DNA of 64,000 nucleotides from Megamerina dolium (Eukaryota; Arthropoda; Insecta; Diptera; Megamerinidae). The position numbers were made by a program, and so were the translations under genes. The stretch is from NCBI GenBank assembly GCA_963854835.1, contig OY978525.1, positions 58,969,855 to 59,033,854 of the forward strand, in the 5' to 3' direction. Of the stretch, positions 57,613 to 64,000 are shown in pieces (the stretch's first letter is position 1; every line of letters begins with the position of its first letter). The notes under the pieces were generated by a model. That model was given only the letters and a program-made list of their open reading frames with translations. It was not told the DNA's origin and did no database searches.

Positions 57613-59283
57613 ATAAATTGTTTTAAAGACTTCAGATTACTGACAGATTTCAATTTTACTGAACCAATAATATAGAAAGGCTTGGGATTAATTGAGGAGA
57701 AAATAAAGTATTTTGCCGAAACCAAAAAATAGCTATGGAAAAATCATGTTTGTTTCACGTCAATGGCGACAATTGCAAAGGATATCAATCACACGAAGAA
57801 AGTCAATCTGATTTAATCAAAGTCAATCTAATTAAAAGAAAGCCAATTTGATTCATACTTTTTAATAATAATGAAATTACTGCTTATTTAATCTCAGCCA
57901 GAATTGCTATTAAAAAGTAATTAGTTGTTTTCCAGGTATTTTAATTACAGATAGGAAGTAAGTTTACGAGAAATATTGGGAAGCAAAATCGAGGCGCTCA
58001 TACTAGCCGTTTAAAATAGCGCGATCTATGAATCAAAATCGGAAATCTTGTATTATCTCATACAAACTAAAAACTGAAGTAAGCAAATAACAAAGCTGAT
58101 GTAAAATCCCAAACAGTGAATATCAATTTGCATATCATCTCGGCAATATTACATGCAACATTAGTTGCCGGTAAGCCATTAGTCATTAGCCATTAGATTC
58201 GCGTATACAGTTTCATTGCGTAATTGCTATAGAGTAACTGTAACTGTAACTGAAAGGCCTTAGAAATATCGTTAGAATGCTTGCGGGTTGTATTTTTTAA
58301 TTGGGATTGTATAGTCAAAAATGTAACAAAACCCATTTTTTTTTACATTTTACCACAAAATTCATTTTACGAGGGGTTTTTAGAATGACAGTGCTTTCAC
58401 AAACTGTGTGTATTGATTTTTGTCGACATTTCAATTAAATGGAACTAAACATAAATACCCAACCAGTTTAAAGATTTTGGTCTTCACTACATTTAGAAAT
58501 TTTGTAAATAGGATTCAGTAAATTTTAGCCATGCGTAATATCTTCAATAGAATACCAGAAGTGTGCATCATCGTGTTATTCTAAAAGTTTTCGACGATAT
58601 TTGAATACTTACAAGACATTCCAGTGTTGCACTGTGACCATATTCAGCATATATCATTTGTCTGTATACCGAAATCATTGGAGAAACTGTAAACCAAGAA
58701 AAATTGGAAATTATAAATGCAGTATATGTATATAAAGAAGATAATCATATCTGGATTAGTCATAAAGCTGTAAACATAATTGGAGCGAATGCCGATTATC
58801 GACGCGACGGGCAACGCCGTCACCAAAAATTATTCTTGAAAATTTACCTAATAAAACGCAATTAAAGTGATCAGCAACTTTCGCCGGTTAAGAAATCAGA
58901 CGTTTGCATTGAAAATTTGAGTTGGAAGATTTTTGTTTAAAATAAAAATTCTTTAATATTATTGATACTCGAAGTTATTTTAATTCACAATCAAACAATA
59001 TTTAACGTCAGTTATTTTTTTTTTCACAACTAAACTTCTGGTTTGGTCGTTGACACCGACAAAAAATTAAAATTAAATCTATATGAGCGAAATATCGTCT
59101 GGTGCAATTTGCTTTTGCCCAAGTTATGCGCTCTTGCGTAGTTTAATTTTGACAGTACGAACTCAACAGGTCGAATGTCGAAATCATTCCAATTATGTTT
59201 ACAGCTTTATGATTAAAGCAAGTATGATTATTTTTGGTAACTGTAATGCGGATCTTACAAATTTTTGTTATATGTATTTTTGT
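57613..59283. other. AT-rich intergenic sequence, nothing recognised
   Basis: About 1.7 kb with no coding signal, RNA gene or known element end. CCATTAGTCATTAGCCATTA and GTAACTGTAACTGTAACTG are minor short repeats (58180-58255). Confidence 0.5.
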
Positions 59284-60465
59284 ACTTACTTACTTACTTA
59301 TGTGGCCATAACAACCGAATATCGATTTAGACTGAAAATAACATGCTTCGCCAGCCATCTCTGTTCTTCGCTAGTCGGTGCCAGTTAGAAATTCCAAGCG
59401 CCGTCAGGTTCTCCAGTACTTGGTCTTTCCACCGGAGATTAGGTTTTCCTCTTCTGCGTCGTCCTCCAACGGGTTCCGAATATAACACCTTCTTAGCTGG
59501 AGCGCGTTCTTCCATTCGCTCGACATGACCTAGCCAGCGCAGCCGCTAGATTTTGATGCGAGGTCCAATCAGTTGGACTAAAGGTGCCCTCCTTGCCCAC
59601 CCTGGCATTAAAGTCGCCAAGCACGATTTTGTTATTGTAACAGGAGCAGCGGTCGTAAGCTTCTCCGAGGCGCTAAAAGAAGCTCTCCTTGGTCACATTG
59701 TCCATCTCATCCGTCTGAGCGTGGGCACATATAAGGCTGATGTTGAAGAATTTTGACTTGATGCGGATTGTGCCTAGCCGTTCGTTCACAGGCATGAAAT
59801 GTGAGACAAGATGTCGTAGTCTTTTGCTGATCAAATATCCACATCCTAATTCGTGCCTTTCAGCATGGCAACTGTAGTATATATCACAGAACGCTCTTTT
59901 GGAGCAACTCTGTCCCGTCCATCGCATTTTCTGGAAGCGGTGATGTCAGCTCTGTATTTCTCGAGGACATCAACCAGCTGGATAGAGACACCCTCCCTAT
60001 AAAGGGACCGGGCACTCCAGTGCATATTCGTAAATCGTGGTTCTTTTTTCGTTTGCGGTGGTTATCAACAAAAGCGGTAGTTCTTATCCGAGGCATTGCT
60101 GTTTTCTTCACTGGGGGGATTTTTTATGTGGCGGGTCCCAAACCCAACGCACAACCTCTAACCGAGGAGATTTTTGCCACTCACTTCAGCCGCCTACCAG
60201 CGGGTGCCAGGAGTACGTTGCCCGGTGGTCGCCACATGGAGGGCCCCCATTAATAATAATAAAGGCGCCATCACATAGTAAGCAGAGGAAGCTACATGAC
60301 TACCCCTCATTAACAAATAGAGGTATTATCACATAGCGCTTAGATCAAACTACATGACAACCAGTGAGTTGACTTGCGATGAATTCAACAAGGATTGCGC
60401 TAGCCCCACCCGGTTGAGGCAGCTAGACACATTATCTTACGAAAACACCACCAGAACCCCATTTG
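59284..60465 (-). mobile_element. RTE-like LINE, copy d (RT deleted)
   Basis: Reading on the minus strand from 60465: the 5' leader (TCTGGTGGTGTTTTCGTAAG), an endonuclease with frameshifts (about 60120-59590), and then directly the C-terminal tail of the element (GRRRRGKPNLRWKDQVLENL) and (AAGT)n at 59284. As in copy a, the RT is missing but both ends are kept. Here the breakpoint (~59570) is different, so the deletions arose independently. Confidence 0.8.
59327..60112 (-). pseudogene. RTE-like endonuclease fused to element C terminus
   Basis: KKTAMPRIRTTAFVDNHRKR (60111), HDLRICTG (metal-site Asn lost, ICTGVPGP), a frameshift, MRWTGQSCSKRAFCDIYYSC, GCGYLISKRLRHLVSHFMPV, FNISLICAHAQTDEMDN (59927-59673), then KIVLGDFNARVGKEG-like sequence in another frame, and from about 59530 EERAPAKKVLYSEPVGGRRR with LGISNWHRLAKNRDGWRSML. 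Several breaks. Confidence 0.75.
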
Positions 60466-61100
60466 ATTTTTGTAACCATATGATAATTGTCCGGTTAATG
60501 TATGATATTTATTACGAGTAATTTAAATTTATATTGTTACGTTTTCATTATGTGAATATCAATAATACTTACAACAATTACAATGTACTAACTAAATGCA
60601 ACATGGAATCATGAATTCATGGGTGAACGTGTGCACAAAATAGAATTTGCAAAGTTCCGATTTTTTTACTGTCTTTTTTTTACCTTCACTTTTTATTTTA
60701 CCTTCGATACTTTAGCGAAGCAAGTTGCATATTTTGTTTTCCCCTGAAAAGGTTATACCGTTATAGAGTCAGCCGTTCAATTGTAACTTTGCCTATTTGC
60801 TTATAAAAACGGTTAGCTGAAGTTTAAAAGTGATTATTTTACCAACGAATAAAAATTAATTAAAAGAAAAAAAAAAGAAGGTATCAACGAATTCTCTCTG
60901 GAGAAATTCTGCAAATGACACGCAAATTCTACACCATAGAGGGAAAATTTACTTTTCATCATACTCATGAACGACAAATTGAACATTTTTTGATATCGTC
61001 CTCACATGAATTGTGTATGTCTAATTTTTTTCCAATCTTTATACGTGATCGAATAAAAAATAAAAATTGCATTTCATTTATTTCATTTATATGGACAATA
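60466..61100. other. AT-rich sequence, nothing recognised
   Basis: No family hit by eye. A 78-codon frame at 60915-61151 has no recognisable product and runs into jockey sequence. Confidence 0.4.
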
Positions 61101-61101
61101 T

Positions 61102-62024
61102 CTCCACAGAGTGTAATTATGATCTCTCATCTGATCACTCACCCACAGTAATATCTATAAAATCACCAAGCCTCCAAGACAATTGCGTTAGAAAGAATAT
61201 AGACTGGTTGAAATTCAAGAAATATGTAAATTCCCATCTTCCTCTAAGTACTGTATTAAGAAATAGACACGATGTAGACTTAGCACTCGAAATATTCAAC
61301 CAGTTACTCTCATTAGCTCTCAGCTCAGCCACCTGCACAAGGGTATACAAGCAATCAAACTATAGCCCACCACATCAGCCGACATTGAATTGCTAGTAAG
61401 ACAGAAAAGAAGACTCCGAAGGCAATGGCAAGAATTCAGATCACCGAATCTGAAAACACAGCCACAGCACTGCACCCGAAAGTTAAAGCAAGCCCTAAAA
61501 GACAACAACACCAAAGATCACATAGCCAAATTAGCACCTGGTGAAGCGTCAGACTACACTTTGTGGAAATCAGCAAAAAAAATCAAATTGGCCAATTCTC
61601 ACTGATTCCCCCATCCGTTTGAGTGAAGGTAATTAGACTAGAAGCAACTGTGAGAAGAGTTTGACTTTTGCAGACCACCTAAAAAGTGTATTTACACCCA
61701 ATCCACCCTCTTCACAGTCCTCATTACCAAAATTAACTTCTCAACCTTGCTCAATAACGCTCAAAATTAAAAAACAGATCATTTTCAAAGCAATTTATAA
61801 AGATTTAAACCCAAAAAAATCACCTGGTCGGCTTCAGTAATTCATCTCATGCACATTTTAAATGCTATCCTTCGTATTAAACACTATCCCAATTGCTGGA
61901 AATTTTCAATAATTATTATGATAGGAAAACCAGGAAAAGACACTACAAAAGTTGCATCGTACAGACCTATCAGCCTCCTTCCTCTACTCTCTAAAGTATT
62001 CGAAAAGCTATTAGTCATGAATAT
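61102..62024 (+). mobile_element. Jockey-like LINE, copy 3 (5' truncated, interrupted)
   Basis: It begins near the same endonuclease position as copy 2 (AATTATGATCTCTCATCTGA) and runs through WLKFKKYVNSHLPLSTVLRN, VRQKRRLRRQWQEFRSPNLK and NPKKSPG to ASYRPISLLPLLSKVFEKLL, where another LINE interrupts it at 62024. It is clearly more diverged from copies 1 and 2 than they are from each other. It has small deletions (near 61515 and at 61829, where GPDKITGK is missing) but lacks their shared nonsense codon. Confidence 0.85.
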
Positions 62025-64000
62025 TTGTTTTTTTTTTCTCCTTTAAACTCCTAATTGGAGCATAGGGCCTCCACAAGGCTTCGCCATCGCACACGGTTTT
62101 GGGCAGTTGATCTAGCGCCTTCCCATGTGATGCCGGCAGCAGCTAGCTCACCCAGTATTGATCGTCTTCAGGTGTTTCTTGGTCGTCCGCGGCCTCTGCT
62201 TCCCTGCGGGTTCCACTCAAGCCACATTCGCGTGATGCTATCTGGCTGCTTTCTTAGCATGTGGCCAATCCAGTGCCACTTTCTACGCTTAATCAGGATC
62301 AGTATGGACTCTTCACTCGTCAGATGCCATAGTGCCACGTTTGAAATAGTGTTAGGCCAGAAAATTCTACAAATGATCCTCAAACACTTGTTGACGAAAG
62401 CTTGCAGTCTCTGCGTGATGGAGTTCGAGATCAGCCATGTTTCACTTCCGTACAGTAGTGTCGATTTCACACATGCGGAGAATATTCGAATTTGCCCTTA
62501 CTGATTTCAACCGGCGAAATGCTGTTTTTGCTTTGCTTAGCCTGCATCCTCCTCAGCTCCCCCGTCTGTTGCTATCGTGCAAAACGATGTAGCAGAAACT
62601 TTCAACGAATTCAATCGCACAGCCGTCAATCATTATATGGCTTCTATTGGAATGATTGATTCTCATAGCTTTGGTCTTCGCAATATTTATCTCTAATCCG
62701 ACGGTGCGTGCCAGCGCGACTAAACTGTTCGCCTTCGCTTGCAAATCGGAGAATTTGTGCGAGAGGAGACAAATGTCATCGGCAAAGTCCAAGTCCTCAA
62801 GCTGTCGCGCGAGATTCCACACAATGCCAGTTCTCTTGTGCTGAGTGAGGCTGCTCATGACATCATCTAGCACAATGGCGAAGAGAAGCGGGGAGAGAAG
62901 GCAGCCCTGCCGCACTCCAGCGTTGGTCGTGAATAAATCACTGATGTTACCATTGTGTAGAACCGCCAACTCAGAGTTCTCGTAAAGCGCCATTATGAGG
63001 CGAATCAGCTTCAGGGGGACACCTTTTCTACTTAAAGCCATCCAGATGGAATTACGCTTAAGTGTGTCGAATGCCTTCTTGAAGTCGACGAACAGCATGT
63101 ATAGTGGGGAGCGCCATTCAATCGATTGCTCGACGATGATACGAAGTGGGTTAGCCTGGTCAACGCAGCTACGTTTCGTGCGAAATCCAGCCTGTTCGTC
63201 CCTTAAAGCATTCTCAACGCACTGGAGTCTATTCTGTATAAGTGATGCCAGAATTTTGTAGATGGAATTGAGCAAGGTTATTCCTCTCCAGTTGCCGCAG
63301 TCGAGCAGATCACCCTTTTTCGGAAGTTTAATGATGATGCCCTTCGTCCAAGAGGGAGGTAGCTTTTCGCTGTCCCAAACAGCAGCTATGTGAGGATGCA
63401 GAATTTCAGCTGATGTTTATGGGTCGGCTGTCAGCAATTCTGGCTGAATGCCGTCGATGCCCGCTGCTTTGTTAAGCTTAAGTTTCTTAATTACATCCCT
63501 TATTTCCGCTATGCTTGGGCATGAAGCTGATATTCTGCTATTGACTTTGGTGTTGTCGAGTTGACAGCTATTACTATCCTTAGTGAGAGTGGTGTTGCTG
63601 ATTGCTTCAAAGTGATCTTTCCATCTCTACATTTGTTCATCGCTACTCGTTAGTAAGGTGCCACTTTGATCTCTTATTGGCTGATTTCTGTTGATTTGCC
63701 GGTTGGTTAGGCTGCCAATCAGGCGAAACAGCTGCCGCATATTATTTGCTCCTGCTGCGGCCTCGGCATCACTAGCGATATTCTCCATGTCTCCACGTCT
63801 CTTATCCCTTCTGGCCGCTTTCTTGACCATCTTAGCTGTTTCCCTGTAGGATGGCCGTAATGAGTTGTCGTTGTTAAACTGCCTTTTTAGATCGTTTCTG
63901 CGCTGTATGATGCCCCAAGTGAGGTCAGAGATCCAAGGCTTCCCGTGGGCGGGTTCAACTGTGCCAAGTTGTTCATCTGCTACGTGCCTGATTGTGGTGC
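62025..64000 (-). mobile_element. LINE on minus strand (clade unclear), 3' part, runs off window
   Basis: The 3' end is at 62025, where a reversed GGAGAAAAAAAAAACAAA tail joins jockey sequence. The RT and C-terminal segments are present; the 5' end lies beyond 64000. It is younger than jockey copy 3, which it splits. The set of motifs resembles RTE-X/R4-like or similar AP-type LINEs, but I cannot fix the clade. Confidence 0.8.
62160..63860 (-). pseudogene. LINE reverse transcriptase with C-terminal domain, few breaks
   Basis: From 63830: VKKAARRDKRRGDMENIASD, NNMRQLFRLIGSLTNRQINR, then KLKLNKAAGIDGIQPELLTA followed by a stop, SWTKGIIIKLPKKGDLLDCG and NWRGITLLNSIYKILASLI. The frame 63275-62553 has RDEQAGFRTKRSCVDQANPL, LYMLFVDFKKAFDTLKR (motif A), NAGVRQGCLLSPLLFAIVLD (motif B) and LEDLDFADDICLLSHK (FADD). 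After a break near 62550 the C-terminal part (62470-62168) has STLLYGSETWLISNSITQRL and WIGHMLRKQPDSITRMW. It needs at least two stops or frameshifts corrected, so it is probably dead though recent. Confidence 0.8.

Overview
The window looks like repeat-dense, probably heterochromatic or intergenic DNA from a dipteran insect. A tephritid fruit fly is my best guess, resting on the combination of rosa-like mariner, BEL/Pao, gypsy, jockey, LOA and RTE-type elements with very long (TA)n tracts; the species cannot be fixed from this sequence. I find no convincing host protein-coding gene. Almost everything that can be named is a transposable element, most of them broken, nested in one another or copied as part of larger segments.

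Layout. 1-17211: a gypsy LTR, then a decayed LOA-like LINE split by a jockey-like LINE (1441-5287), then an RTE-like LINE (6095-8382) and a BEL/Pao remnant (8383-10161). A block running from inside the jockey element to the end of the BEL remnant is repeated in tandem with a 7050-bp offset (second copy 10162-17211). 17212-21095: a second, eroded BEL/Pao element carrying a tRNA-derived SINE (17455-17820). 22238-24661: an inverted copy of the BEL junction region, followed by a Tc1 transposon (24664-26314) and a reversed RTE fragment. 27305-30110: BEL and RTE fragments.

30398-37080: long TA microsatellites alternating with a gypsy-plus-mariner segment present twice (30619 and 33919, offset 3300) and a recurring ~215-bp module, which forms an ~810-bp palindrome at 36269-37080. 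37274-38924: a second Tc1 element with an intact 346-aa transposase, the only full-length, undamaged mobile-element gene seen. 39030-42383: a gypsy element of the 17.6/297 type with a tRNA-Ser primer site. 42384-45900: a LOA-like LINE with an RNase H region. 45991-52747: SINE copies, two deleted rosa-like mariners and a reversed gypsy pol broken by a small hAT-like element with an 8-bp target duplication. 52800-55530: a reversed BEL/Pao element. 55768-60465: SINE pieces, a probable Merlin relic and a reversed RTE. 61102-64000: a third jockey fragment interrupted by another LINE on the minus strand.

The genes do not form a pathway. Relations between features are historical: insertion into older elements, deletion, and segmental duplication. 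Junctions, target duplications and shared defects give a relative order of events in several places. No long repetition suggests a CRISPR array, operon or other prokaryotic system.
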